A program made the position numbers and the translations under genes. DNA of 64,000 nt from SLFH01 sp050486265. GTDB taxonomy: Bacteria > Planctomycetota > Phycisphaerae > Phycisphaerales > UBA1924. Shown one piece after another: positions 32,478 to 42,064 of this stretch; within the stretch, counting starts at the first letter, position 1; each line of letters opens with the position of its first letter. The notes below the pieces were generated by a model, which was not told the origin of the DNA, searched no databases, and saw only the letters and a list, made by a program, of their open reading frames with translations. Where the stretch lies: positions 1 to 64,000 of the forward strand of contig JBJHCY010000013.1 in the NCBI GenBank assembly GCA_050486265.1. The letters are read 5' to 3'.

Positions 32478-33002
32478 TCACCCCTCCATCGCCTCAACCA
32501 GGTACCCCGCCGCCTCCTCATCAAAAGCGCACAAAACCACCCGCTCGACCACCCCCACCTCCGCAAGCGTCGCACGCACCGTCCGCACCGCGACCACCGC
32601 GGCTTTGTCCGCCGGATACCCATACACCCCCGTGCTGATCAAAGGAAACGCGACCGACCGTGCCCGGTGCTCGGCCGCGAGCCTCAGCGAGGTCTCGTAG
32701 CAACTCGCCAGCGTCTCCGCCTCGCCCTCCCCGCCCCCGTTCCACACCGGCCCGACCGTGTGGATCACAATGCGGCAAGGCAACGCGAACGCCGGCGTCA
32801 CCACCGCATCACCCTCGCGGCAACGCAGCCCCGGCGCATACTCGGGCAGCGCGCGGCAAGCCTCAAGCAGCTCCGGCCCCGCCGCACGATGAATCGCCCC
32901 GTCCACACCCCCGCCCCCCATCAGCCGCGAATTCGCGGCGTTCACGATCGCATCCACCTCCAGCAGCGTGATGTCGTCGACAACAACCTCGATCTCCGGC
33001 AT
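32478..33002 (-). CDS. Macro-domain protein (ADP-ribose-binding)
   Basis: 174 residues of the macro fold that binds or hydrolyses ADP-ribose and O-acetyl-ADP-ribose. Motifs: VDAIVNAANSRLMGGGGVDGAIHRAAG (split here as ligand-binding loop 1 near residues 16-42), IHTVGPVWNGGGEGE and FPLISTGVYGYPADKAA (loop 2). The Asn of NAAN and the GGGGVDGAIH segment mark it as an ALC1/YmdB-type deacetylase fold. It stands alone between a hypothetical gene and the methylase. Confidence 0.9.
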   Translation of the reverse strand: MPEIEVVVDDITLLEVDAIVNAANSRLMGGGGVDGAIHRAAGPELLEACRALPEYAPGLRCREGDAVVTPAFALPCRIVIHTVGPVWNGGGEGEAETLASCYETSLRLAAEHRARSVAFPLISTGVYGYPADKAAVVAVRTVRATLAEVGVVERVVLCAFDEEAAGYLVEAMEG

Positions 33003-33104
33003 AGGCGGGTCTCCTTGGCCTGCTCGGCCAGCCTACCAAAGCAGCCGACAACGCTCCGCGGGCGGCAAATGTTCGCTACCATGGCGTGCCCCCGGAGGAT
33101 CCGA

Positions 33105-34114
33105 GTGCCCTCACCCAGAAGCATCATCGAGGCCCGTACCCCCAAGCCGTCCGTGCGCCGAAGCCGCGCCGAGGCCACGGCCATCCCCGAGCTGCGCCCC
33201 TACGACGGCCCGGCCACACGCCACACGCTCCGGCTCGGCGACGCGAGGGAGCTCGACTGGATCCCCGATCAATCCGTCCACCTCGTCGTCACCTCACCAC
33301 CCTATTTCAACCTCAAGAATACAACGACCATCCCTCCCAGCTCGGAGACATGGACGAGTACGAGGCGTTCCACGACGAGCTCGACAAGGTCTGGGCGCAC
33401 TGCTTCCGCATCCTCGCGCCCGGCGGACGCCTGGTCTGCAATGTCGGCGATGTCTGTGTCGCGCGCCGAAAGAACAACGGGCGCCACCATGTCTTCCCCC
33501 TCCACGCGGATATCTCCGTCCGCTGCCGCAGGCTCGGCTTCGACTACCTCACGCCGATCCTCTGGAACAAGATCGCCAACGCGGCGTTCGAGGCCGAGGG
33601 CAACGGCGGCGGCTTCCTCGGCAAACCCTACGAGCCCAACGCGATCATCAAGAACGATGTCGAGTACATCCTCATGCTCCGAAAGCCCGGCGCTTACCGC
33701 AAGCCGACCGACGACCAACGCGCCACATCCCGCCTGACCAAGGAAGAACAGGCCAAGTGGTTCCGCCCGGTCTGGACAGACCTCACAGGCGCCTCGACAC
33801 GCGACCACCCGGCGCCGTACCCCGTCGAGCTCGCCTACCGCCTCGTCCGCATGTTCTCCTTCACAGGCGACACCGTCTTCGACCCCTTCGGCGGCACCGG
33901 CACCACCAGCATCGCCGCGATCCGCGCCGACCGAAACAGCATCCTCACCGAAATCGACCCCGACTACTTCGCCAGAGCCGCACGCCGGGTGAAAGCCGAG
34001 GCCTCCGAGGGTGTGCTGGGGCGACCATCGCCCGAGGTCGAGGTCATCGAAGCGAAACCTACTCGGCGATCACCGACGAAGCGTGGGCGATCATCGACAG
34101 CACGAACCGCCTGA
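33105..34114 (+). pseudogene. DNA methyltransferase, disrupted by a frameshift
   Basis: GTG 33105 (GGAGGA upstream) begins VPSPRSIIEARTPKPSVRRS and reaches motif IV TSPPYFNLK at 33291-33317. There the frame must shift by one base: the next frame continues from 33317 as EYNDHPSQLGDMDEYEAFHDELDK, with ILAPGGRLVCNVGD and motif I FDPFGGTGTTSIAAI near the end. One G seems missing in CTCAAGAAT. The joined product would be a 336-residue N4/N6 methylase of the TSPPY class. Its 3' end overlaps the convergent endonuclease gene. Sequencing error is possible. Confidence 0.8.
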
Positions 34115-34796
34115 GTCCGAGTTCCTCGCTCGGCACGGCCACTTTCGGCGGATTTCCCCGCGACGAAAGCACCAACGACGCGGCGCTGTACAAAGACTCT
34201 CGAACAAGGCGTGTCAGCGTGATCTCGTATCGCTTCGCGTACGACGCGCCTTCGAACTCCGGGTCGGCTGCGAAGTGTGTTCGCCGCACCGCTACGGGCG
34301 ATCGAGAACCGGGCGCATCTTCGAGCAGCATCAGAAACCCAGACCAAGGCTTCGGCGAGGGCTTGAACAGTCCCTCGCGGTACGCCACCGCCAGATCGTG
34401 CCCGTCGCCGACGGCTTCCTGCGCCCGATTGTTGTAGTTGTTGCCGAACGACGGCCCCACCTGCGACTTGAACTCGAGGCAGGCGACAAGCTTCCCTTCG
34501 TGCACAACAACCAGATCCCAATCTCAGTAGGGCCGGAAGTACAGCGGCAGATCGACCGAACGCCTCTTGGTAAAGATCGATGTCTCCGGGACCCCGTTCT
34601 CAACAAGCAACGACGCGAGCAGCCCGATGATCGCATCGCCGTGCCCGCCTCCGGTAACGGCGGCTCGCCCTCCACGATCTCGCTCCCCACCCGTCCCCTG
34701 AGCCTGATCCTGCCGACCTCGCGTCACCCAGAACTCACCGACCGCCGCCCGGAAGCGCCGATCAAGGTTCTTCACCCGGAAAGCATGTTCACTCAT
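34059..34796 (-). pseudogene. PaeR7I/XhoI-like restriction endonuclease with in-frame stop
   Basis: From ATG 34796 (MSEHAFRVKNLDRRF) the frame encodes 246 codons including the stop, the length of PaeR7I. A TGA at 34526-34524 interrupts it between VDLPLYFRPY and DWDLVVVHEGKLVACLEFKS; the frame continues unchanged on both sides. EFKSQVGPSFGNNYNNR is the family signature, GASYAKRYEITLTRLVRE is also conserved. A single C-to-T change (CGA to TGA) could explain the stop. Family members cut CTCGAG. Pairing with the damaged methylase points to a dying restriction-modification system. Confidence 0.83.
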
Positions 34797-34819
34797 AGCG
34801 GCAGCGTAGCGAACTTCGC

Positions 34820-35332
34820 TCAAGGCGACCGACCAACACGCCGCCGCATCAAAACAAACGCCCCCCAAGCCGCCAGCGGCGAAAACGGCAGCATCGCCGC
34901 GGCGTGCCAGCCCGCCAGACCCGGATCGCCCCGCACCCAGTCGATGTTCGGCGCGGCCGTCGCATACACGATCGACGCAACGGCCAGCACGATCAGCCCC
35001 ACCGCGACCGCGCCAAAGTGCGGCGTCAGCCGCGACATCGCCTCAACAAACGCGACCACCCGCTCCCGCACCGATCCGGCGACCAAAATCACCGCCCCAA
35101 TAAACAGCAATACCGCCGCAATCATCGGCGCCGCGGCCACCGCCCCGAGCACCAGAGCCAAATACACCAACTCGCCCACACCGGAATAGGGCTCGCCCAT
35201 CGGCGAACCGGGCGCGCCGACCATCGCCGTCCCGAGCGCGACAAACCCGATCAACGCGAAGCCAAACGCAGGCCCCGCCCGCAACCACGAGGTGAACGCG
35301 CCGCAAGGCGGCTGTGTCACGCTGGTCTCCAT
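34820..35332 (-). CDS. Uncharacterised four-helix membrane protein
   Basis: 170 residues with four hydrophobic helices (AFGFALIGFVALGTAMVG, LVYLALVLGAVAAAPMIAA, and two later) and a basic C-terminal tail. ATG 35332 (METSVTQ) has GGGAGG upstream. No family recognised. Lies 23 bp upstream of the endonuclease gene in the same direction. Confidence 0.65.
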   Translation of the reverse strand: METSVTQPPCGAFTSWLRAGPAFGFALIGFVALGTAMVGAPGSPMGEPYSGVGELVYLALVLGAVAAAPMIAAVLLFIGAVILVAGSVRERVVAFVEAMSRLTPHFGAVAVGLIVLAVASIVYATAAPNIDWVRGDPGLAGWHAAAMLPFSPLAAWGAFVLMRRRVGRSP

Positions 35333-35452
35333 GTCGGCCTCCCTTCGGGCTTTCCGCCCTCTCACCCAGGCAGTCTACAGCAAACGCCTTCCCGCCCCAC
35401 GCCCCACGCCCCACACCCCACACCCCACACCCCCAGCCAACAATCCGCCTCA

Positions 35453-36394
35453 ATGCCCGCCCCCGACCCGCAAGCCCAACCCCCCAAACCCGACCGCCTC
35501 GGCCCCGCAAGCGCCGTCCTCCTCATCGTCACATGGTCCATGCCCGGCGTTTTCATCCGCCTCGTCGGCGGCTTGCCGGACGCCGAGATCCTCGCCTGGC
35601 GCGTCTCGATCGCCTTCGCCGTGCTCGCCCCCGCCGTGCTCATCGTCCGGCGCTGGCGCACCGCCTTCTACGACGCAATGCGCCACCCCGCAAGCCTCGG
35701 CATCAGCGCCTTCATGTTCGGCTACTTCGCCCTCGCCGTAATGACCTACCGCCACCTCCCGGTCGCCATCGGCGCCCTCATCATCAGCACATCCCCCGTC
35801 TGGGTCCTCATCCTGCGCACGCTCTTCGAGAAGCGCCCGACATCCCGCGAGCTCTGCGGCCTCGCCTCCGCCCTGATCGGCGTCGCCATGTGCATCCTCC
35901 CGCGCCTCGCCAACGGCGGCGAGTGGCCCGGCAGCCCACTGCTCGGCGCCGCGATCGCGCTGGGCGCGGCGATCTGTTCGGCCGGCTTCGTCTACTCGCG
36001 CTCGCGCACGCGACACTCAGCCCGCGCCGTGCCCGCCCCTGTGGCCGCCGCGGTCACATGCGCCTTCGGCCTGCCCGTCCTGCTCTGGCTGGCGGTCTCC
36101 GGCGACGGCCTCGGCGCAGCCGCCTTCGACGCACGCGGCTGGATGCTCCTCATCGGCCTCGGCGCATTCAGCACAGCCCTGCCCACGCTCGCCTACTCCA
36201 TCGCCAGCTCGCGACTCTCCAGCCTCGTCACCGCGATGCTCAACCTGCTCGTCCCTCTCGCTTCAGGCATCGCCGCGGCGATCATCCTCCGAGAGTTCCC
36301 CTCCGCATGGGCGATCCCCGGCGGCGCGCTCGTGCTCATCGGCATCTGGCTCGTCTCGACAGGCGCCGCCAGGCCGATCCGACCCAGCCTCTGA
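35453..36394 (+). CDS. EamA/DMT-family transporter
   Basis: 313 residues with ten predicted membrane helices in two EamA halves: LIVTWSMPGVFIRLVGGLPDAE and ISTSPVWVLILRTLFEK in the first, LIGLGAFSTALPTLAY and LNLLVPLASGIAAAIIL in the second. Family members export metabolites or amino acids. ATG 35453 is the first start after a CCCACACC-rich tract. No clear ribosome site. Confidence 0.85.
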   Translation: MPAPDPQAQPPKPDRLGPASAVLLIVTWSMPGVFIRLVGGLPDAEILAWRVSIAFAVLAPAVLIVRRWRTAFYDAMRHPASLGISAFMFGYFALAVMTYRHLPVAIGALIISTSPVWVLILRTLFEKRPTSRELCGLASALIGVAMCILPRLANGGEWPGSPLLGAAIALGAAICSAGFVYSRSRTRHSARAVPAPVAAAVTCAFGLPVLLWLAVSGDGLGAAAFDARGWMLLIGLGAFSTALPTLAYSIASSRLSSLVTAMLNLLVPLASGIAAAIILREFPSAWAIPGGALVLIGIWLVSTGAARPIRPSL

Positions 36395-36592
36395 CCTTCG
36401 CGTCCCACCTGATAAACACCCGCGCACGCCGCGCAGCCCGCACACAACGAACCAAACCACGAAAGCTCGCCCAACCGCAGGGCCGCCGTTGGCGATGGCG
36501 GGCTGCGCTCTGTAGACTGCACCCTTGCGGGAGGTCCCGAGCGGCTCGGGCCCGACACACATCATCGGACCACGCCACAAGGAGTGTTCACC

Positions 36593-36787
36593 ATGCGCAA
36601 GCAGACCAAGGCTCTCTCCGCACTCACCCTCGGCGCCGCGCTCGCCGCAGCCATGCAGGGCTGCGAGTCCTTCGACAAGACCATGGACAACATCGACCGC
36701 GCCAACACCACCGCCGAACGCGTCGACCGCACCGCGGACCGCACCGAGCGCAATGTCGAACGCGCCGGAGACCGCGTCGGCAACTGA
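36593..36787 (+). CDS. Small lipoprotein-like protein
   Basis: 64 residues: MRKQTKALSALTLGAALAAAMQGCESF is an exported leader with Cys at a lipobox-like site (AMQGC; the -3 residue is unusual). The mature part is a charged helix (TMDNIDRANTTAERVDRTAD). ATG 36593 follows AAGGAG at 36579-36584. Similar to small outer-membrane or envelope spacer proteins, but no specific family assigned. Confidence 0.65.
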   Translation: MRKQTKALSALTLGAALAAAMQGCESFDKTMDNIDRANTTAERVDRTADRTERNVERAGDRVGN

Positions 36788-36831
36788 CCGACCCCGCTCG
36801 CCGACAACATAGATTCAATCTGCTTCGCGTG

Positions 36832-38778
36832 TCACGGCTGCCCCTGCAGCCTCCGTCTCGCCGCCTCGATCGCGCGCCGATCCCGGTCGTTCCGGGCCTC
36901 GACCCGATCGAGATACGCGATCGCCGCGCCCGCCCCCCCAGCTCGCCCCATCGCCCGCGCGATCGCCGCGGCGTCACTCCCCGTCTCGTCCTCACGCACA
37001 TGATCGAGCACAAGGTTGATCACCCGCTCCGGCTCGGACCCCTCCAGCATCGGCCGCGCGACATGCCAGAGCGCATCCCGCCTCGCCGGGTCGTTCGCCT
37101 CGTCGGGGCCGAGCTTCCGGTACAGCTCGATAAAGTCCTCGCCCCGCCCCGCCCTGAAGACCGGCATCAACGCCGACTCCGCTAGCCGCGCCGTCACCTT
37201 CTCAGGATTGTCTCGCAACGCCGACGAGACCAACGACGCAACATCGCTGTCCCGTCCCATCAAAGCCAGCAGCCGCACCGCTTCCTCTAGCCGCCCCTCA
37301 CGCGCCGCGGCCGCCATCCGCCCGCGAACCTCCACCGCATCATCGAGCGGCGGCGAAACCCGCTCCCGCTGCTGAGGCTGCCCGACCACCCACAACGGAT
37401 CGCCGATCACCGCCAACTTCCAGACCGGCGCACGATCGATCCGCGTCGCCGCACCCCAAGGCACAAGAAACCGCAGCCGCTGCGCAACCGCAGGCCCGGG
37501 CAAAAACGACTGCAAAAACGGCTCGTCCGTCGACCCGAAGTAGCAGAACGCCCCACGCTCCAGCCAACGGCCCGCGACCGTCCCGCGCGTCCCCGGGTGC
37601 ACCGCAGACCACGAGTGGATGAAGTACACCGCCGCCGGCACATCCAGCACCGGGATATCCCCCGGCCTGGCCTGCCCCGGGTTCAGATCGAAATGATCGC
37701 GCATCCCGCGCGAGTTGACCATCACAAGTCCCGCACGCAGCACACGCTGCGCCGCGAGCTGCCACGCCCGGTGAGACCCCGCCCTGCCCTGGTCGGCCAC
37801 CCGCATCCCCATCCCCTCAAGATGCTCCCGCGCCGGCGCGAGGTTGTACTCCGTCCACGGGCTGCCGGAGGTCTGGTACCCGTTGAACAGCCACGCCTCC
37901 TCGGGCCTGTAAAACAGCGCGCTCATCGCCATGTACGCCGCACGGGCCTCGCCCCCGAAGATGTGCCCGGTCCAGCCCCACCGCTGCTCGCCCCGAGGAT
38001 CGTCCCCGTGCCGACCGACAAAGTCCGTCAGCGCCACGATCCGCTGCCCGTTATTCAGCCGCACCGGCGCACGCATCGCGATCGTCACACTGTCGAGCTT
38101 GTCGCCCGTCTCCCGCCACGAAAGCCCCGTCGCCTCGCACGCCTCCTCGACAAAACGCGCAAACCGCTCCGCATCCCGCAGCGCCATCTCCTCACCGATG
38201 TGCCCCAGCCGCTCCGACCACACGATCGGCTGCGCCCGCCCCGCCGCGAGCGCAAGCCCCGCCGTCCACGCCGGGTCCTCTTCGTTCATCACCACAACAC
38301 CCGGCGCCAGCCTCGGGTCGGTCTTCCACGACTTCGCCGCCGGCTCGTCCTCGGGCAGCCCCCAGATCCCCCGCTTGGTCTTCTCGATCAGGCGACGCTT
38401 CTCCGCCCCCTCACGCGGCATCACCCCCGGATGCGACCACCGAAACACCTCCGCGGGCTTGAACCCCCGCGCAAACCGGCCGATGTCTTCAGCCGCCTCC
38501 GCCGACCCGTCATCGATCAGCACCGGAAACCGACGCTCCGGCGTCCACGCCGCAACCGCGTGCAGATAGCTGATCCCGTCGGGCACGATCACCAGCGCGT
38601 CGATCACGCCGTGCGAACGCCGGTGCATCTCCACCCGCACGCCCAGCCGCACCGGCTCGGGCAACTCGTCAAGGTTCACCCCCTCGATCGGCTGGGCGAT
38701 CGCGCAAGGCGAAGCCGCCAGCACGCCCGAAATCAAGCCGATCCACGCCCGACGCACGATCCTGACCGTTGTTCGCAT
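36832..38778 (-). CDS. Large secreted protein of unknown function
   Basis: 648 residues with a signal peptide (MRTTVRIVRRAWIGLISGVLAA...AIAQ). Residues about 60-520 form a globular region with VIDALVIVPDGISYLHAVAAW, GHIFGGEARAAYMAM and YFIHSWSAVHPGTRGTVAGRWLERGAF; the end resembles tandem helical repeats. ATG 38778 is chosen over an upstream open frame because it begins the signal peptide. No family recognised. Confidence 0.7.
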   Translation of the reverse strand: MRTTVRIVRRAWIGLISGVLAASPCAIAQPIEGVNLDELPEPVRLGVRVEMHRRSHGVIDALVIVPDGISYLHAVAAWTPERRFPVLIDDGSAEAAEDIGRFARGFKPAEVFRWSHPGVMPREGAEKRRLIEKTKRGIWGLPEDEPAAKSWKTDPRLAPGVVVMNEEDPAWTAGLALAAGRAQPIVWSERLGHIGEEMALRDAERFARFVEEACEATGLSWRETGDKLDSVTIAMRAPVRLNNGQRIVALTDFVGRHGDDPRGEQRWGWTGHIFGGEARAAYMAMSALFYRPEEAWLFNGYQTSGSPWTEYNLAPAREHLEGMGMRVADQGRAGSHRAWQLAAQRVLRAGLVMVNSRGMRDHFDLNPGQARPGDIPVLDVPAAVYFIHSWSAVHPGTRGTVAGRWLERGAFCYFGSTDEPFLQSFLPGPAVAQRLRFLVPWGAATRIDRAPVWKLAVIGDPLWVVGQPQQRERVSPPLDDAVEVRGRMAAAAREGRLEEAVRLLALMGRDSDVASLVSSALRDNPEKVTARLAESALMPVFRAGRGEDFIELYRKLGPDEANDPARRDALWHVARPMLEGSEPERVINLVLDHVREDETGSDAAAIARAMGRAGGAGAAIAYLDRVEARNDRDRRAIEAARRRLQGQP

Positions 38779-38990
38779 ACGCGCAGGGTAACCGACGAGG
38801 CCGCCAGGGCAATCGAACGATCTGGTTCTTGAAGGCGCCGCCTCCCTCGAAGACTCCAAATGAAGGGTGCGCCGACATCCCCAACCCAAGCCTCGGCAGC
38901 AGGCCGAAGCCGCCCCTGCGCCCAGCTCCCAGCGCCCCGCGCCCTTGTCCCCACGCCCCGCGCCCCACCCAAGCTCTACACTCGATCCCG

Positions 38991-40643
38991 ATGCCGAGCC
39001 TGACTCTCGAAGAATTCACCGCAGAAGCGGCCCTCGCACGCGCCGAGGCCTCCAGCCGCGGCGCCATCCCCGTCCTCCCCCTCTCCGTCCGTCTCCTCGC
39101 AGACCAGCTCACCCCCGTCCTCGCCTACCGCCGCCTCGTCGCCCCGGACCAGCGACGCACCCCATCCTTCCTCTTCGAATCCGTCGAGAACGGCGACCGC
39201 GTCGGCCGCTACTCGATCATGGGCGCACGACCCTCCCGACGCATCATCGCCAAGGCCGACCAGCTCACCGACATCGACTGCAACGGCGCCGACCGCGCCA
39301 CCACAACCTGCAAAGACCCCATGGGCGTCCTCAGCCAGGCCACCCGCGAGCGAACCCTCATCCGCCCAACCTCCGGCGCCCCCCTCCCAAGCTGCGTCCT
39401 CGGCGGCTGGTTCGGCTACGCCGCCTACGACACCGTCCGCTACACCGAGCCCGGACGCCTCCCCTTCCAGAACGCTCCGCACGACGACCGCAACCTCCCC
39501 GACCTCGAATTCGGCTTCTACGACACCATCGTCGTCTTCGACCACGCCGAATCCGCCGTCCATGTCGTCCGACTCGTCACGCTCGACCAAACCGATCCAA
39601 CCGACGCCTACAACGCCGCAATCGCCGACCTCGAACACACCGTCTCACTCCTCCAACGCCACAGCAAACCACTCCCCCTCGGCCGCATCGACCGCCCCGG
39701 CCCCAAGCGCGACCTTCAGTCCAACATCACCCGCGCACAGCACCGCGCGATGGTCGAGAAAGCCCTCGAATACATCCGCGCCGGCGACATCTTCCAGGTC
39801 GTCCTCGGCCAGCGCTTCGAGAAAGCCTCGCCCGCCGACCCCTTCGATGTCTACCGCGCGCTCCGCTCGGTCAACCCCAGCCCATACATGGTCTACATGC
39901 AGACCTCCGGCTGCGTCCTCGTCGCCTCGAGCCCCGAGATCCTCTGCCGCGTCCGCAACGAAGACGCCGGCCCCGTCGTCACCAACCGCCCCCTCGCCGG
40001 CACCCGACGCCGGGGCGACACCCCCGAAGAAGACCTCGCGCTCCAGCACGAACTCCTCGCCGACCCCAAGGAACGCGCCGAGCACATCATGCTCGTCGAC
40101 CTCGGACGAAACGATGTCGGACGCGTCGCGGCGCCCGGCACCGTCGACCTCCCAGGCGTCATGCAGATCGAACGCTACAGCCATGTGATGCACATCAGCT
40201 CCACCGTCACCGGCGTCCTCCGCCAAGGCCTCGACGCATGGGACGCACTCAGAGCCGCACTCCCCGTCGGCACCATCTCAGGCGCCCCCAAAGTCCGCGC
40301 CATGCAGATCATCGACGAGATCGAACCGACCCGCCGCGGGCCCTACGGCGGCGGCATCGGCTACGCCGGCCTCGAAGGCGAAATGGACATCGCCCTCGCA
40401 CTCCGCACCATCGTCGTCGGCCCCGAACCCGGACCGGACGGACGCTGGCTCTACCACCTCCAGGCCGCCGGAGGCATCGTCGCCGACTCCGACCCCGACG
40501 CCGAGTTCGAAGAAACCGTCAACAAGGCCGCCGCCCTCGCCAGAGCCATCGAGCTCGCCGAAACCGCCTTTTCAAGCCCCCAAGGTCCGGAAACAATTTC
40601 GGGCTCGGCCGGGCCGCTTCCACCCGATACAGTTACACCATGA
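38991..40643 (+). CDS. trpE: Anthranilate synthase component I
   Basis: 550 residues. Converts chorismate to anthranilate with TrpG. N-terminal regulatory part (PSFLFESVENGDRVGRYSIMG). Catalytic part with GDIFQVVLGQRFEK, NRPLAGTRRRGDTPEED, VDLGRNDVGRVAAPGTV, MHISSTVTGVLRQG and LPVGTISGAPKVRAMQIIDE, all typical TrpE motifs. No trpG is adjacent. ATG 38991; the stop overlaps the clpS start (ATGA). Confidence 0.93.
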   Translation: MPSLTLEEFTAEAALARAEASSRGAIPVLPLSVRLLADQLTPVLAYRRLVAPDQRRTPSFLFESVENGDRVGRYSIMGARPSRRIIAKADQLTDIDCNGADRATTTCKDPMGVLSQATRERTLIRPTSGAPLPSCVLGGWFGYAAYDTVRYTEPGRLPFQNAPHDDRNLPDLEFGFYDTIVVFDHAESAVHVVRLVTLDQTDPTDAYNAAIADLEHTVSLLQRHSKPLPLGRIDRPGPKRDLQSNITRAQHRAMVEKALEYIRAGDIFQVVLGQRFEKASPADPFDVYRALRSVNPSPYMVYMQTSGCVLVASSPEILCRVRNEDAGPVVTNRPLAGTRRRGDTPEEDLALQHELLADPKERAEHIMLVDLGRNDVGRVAAPGTVDLPGVMQIERYSHVMHISSTVTGVLRQGLDAWDALRAALPVGTISGAPKVRAMQIIDEIEPTRRGPYGGGIGYAGLEGEMDIALALRTIVVGPEPGPDGRWLYHLQAAGGIVADSDPDAEFEETVNKAAALARAIELAETAFSSPQGPETISGSAGPLPPDTVTP

Positions 40644-41005
40644 CGCAGACAACCACACGCCCCGAAACCGACGCGTCAACAGACACCAAGCAGCCCTGGC
40701 TCTGGCGCGTCGTCCTCCTCGACGACGATCACCATACCTACGAGTATGTCATCGCCATGATGAAGTCCGTCTTCGGCTACCAGCCCGAGAAAGGCTTCCT
40801 CATCGCACAGACCGTCGACCGCTTCGGCAGAGCCGTCTGCACCACCACCCACAAAGAACTCGCCGAGCTCAAGCGCGACCAGATCCACGCCTTCGGACGC
40901 GACCCGCTCATGATCGAGTGCAAGGGCTCCATGTCCGCCATCATCGAGCCCGCAATCAACGAAGACGACGACGCCGAAGACCGCGCCGAAGACGCGTCCG
41001 CCTGA
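40640..41005 (+). CDS. clpS: ATP-dependent Clp protease adaptor
   Basis: 121 residues: RVVLLDDDHHTYEYVIAMMKSVFGY is the N-degron pocket region (normally VLxNDDxxxxExVV), TVDRFGRAVCTTTHKELAEL follows. It delivers N-end-rule substrates to ClpAP. Residues 1-20 and the acidic tail (NEDDDAEDRAEDASA) are disordered. Overlaps trpE, a pairing with no obvious functional link. Confidence 0.9.
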   Translation: MTQTTTRPETDASTDTKQPWLWRVVLLDDDHHTYEYVIAMMKSVFGYQPEKGFLIAQTVDRFGRAVCTTTHKELAELKRDQIHAFGRDPLMIECKGSMSAIIEPAINEDDDAEDRAEDASA

Positions 41006-41039
41006 GCCCGTGCCGGCAACGCCCAAGGGGGTAGAGGGC

Positions 41040-42032
41040 GTGAAGCCGCCGACCGTCCTCATCGCAGAACCCCTCGCCCAGGACGCCGTCCGCTGGCTCC
41101 GCGAGCGCTGCACCGTCATCGAACGAGCCGCAGACGACCCCGCCTTTGCCGAAGCCCTCGCCCAGGCGAACGCGCTGATCGTCCGCACCTACACAAGAGC
41201 CGACGACGCCCTGCTCGCCAAAGCCCCCAACCTCCGCGTCGTCGGACGCGCAGGCGTCGGCCTCGACAACATCGACCTGCAGGCCTGCCGCGCACGCTCA
41301 GTCCGCGTCGTCTACACCCCCGGCGCCAACACCGACGCCGTCGCCGAGTTCGTCGTCGCAAGCATGCTCGACGCCACGCGCCACCGCCTCTACCTCCACG
41401 CACCCCTCGCCGAAAACGACTGGAACAAGCTCAGAAACGAGCTCGTCTCCGAACGCCAACTCTCCACCCTCACCCTCGGCATCTACGGCTGCGGCCGCAT
41501 CGGCTCACGCCTCGCCCGCATCGCCGCCGCCCTCAACATGCGCACCCTCTACCACGACATCCGCGACATCCCCCAAGACCAACGCCACGGCGCAACACCC
41601 GTCGACCGCGAAACACTCCTCGCCGAAAGCGACATCATCTCGCTGCATGCCGACGGCCGCCCCCAAAACCGTCATCTCTTCGACGCAGACGCCTTCGGAA
41701 GAATGCGGTCCGACGCCGTATTCATCAACGCGGCCCGCGGCTTCCTCGTCGACCCCTTCGCCCTCGCCGAGTTCATGATCGCGCACCCCGGCGCCACAGC
41801 AATCATCGATGTCCACGAGCCCGAACCCTTCGGCCCCGACTACCCACTCCTCGACATCGACAACATCCACCTGACCCCACACATCGCGGCCGCAACACGC
41901 GACGCAAAGAACGCCATGTCATGGGTCGTCAAAGACATCTGGAAAGTCCTCGAAGGCGAAGACCCACAAAACGAAGCTTCATACGAAAACCAATCCGAAG
42001 CAGATCACGAAGACACTGGCAACGCAAACTGA
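41040..42032 (+). CDS. D-2-hydroxyacid dehydrogenase (phosphoglycerate dehydrogenase-like)
   Basis: About 330 residues beginning VKPPTVLIAEPLAQDAVRWL. NAD-binding GIYGCGRIGSRLARIA near residue 143; catalytic Arg in INAARGFLVDP, Glu in IDVHEPEPFG and His in LTPHIAAATRD. GRAGVGLDNIDLQAC is the family substrate region. No C-terminal ACT domain, so a short SerA form or another hydroxyacid specificity. GTG 41040 has AAGGGGG 8 bases upstream; GTG 41010 would add 10 residues. Confidence 0.83.
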   Translation: MKPPTVLIAEPLAQDAVRWLRERCTVIERAADDPAFAEALAQANALIVRTYTRADDALLAKAPNLRVVGRAGVGLDNIDLQACRARSVRVVYTPGANTDAVAEFVVASMLDATRHRLYLHAPLAENDWNKLRNELVSERQLSTLTLGIYGCGRIGSRLARIAAALNMRTLYHDIRDIPQDQRHGATPVDRETLLAESDIISLHADGRPQNRHLFDADAFGRMRSDAVFINAARGFLVDPFALAEFMIAHPGATAIIDVHEPEPFGPDYPLLDIDNIHLTPHIAAATRDAKNAMSWVVKDIWKVLEGEDPQNEASYENQSEADHEDTGNAN

Positions 42033-42064
42033 CCCCCGCTGCACAAACCACAGGACACCACGGT

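Noticed and set aside
35395..35445. CCCACACC-type tract as a regulatory repeat
   Set aside because: Low-complexity tract that recurs near 1910, 38930, 46590 and 61150 between genes; no structure or fixed unit could be defined.
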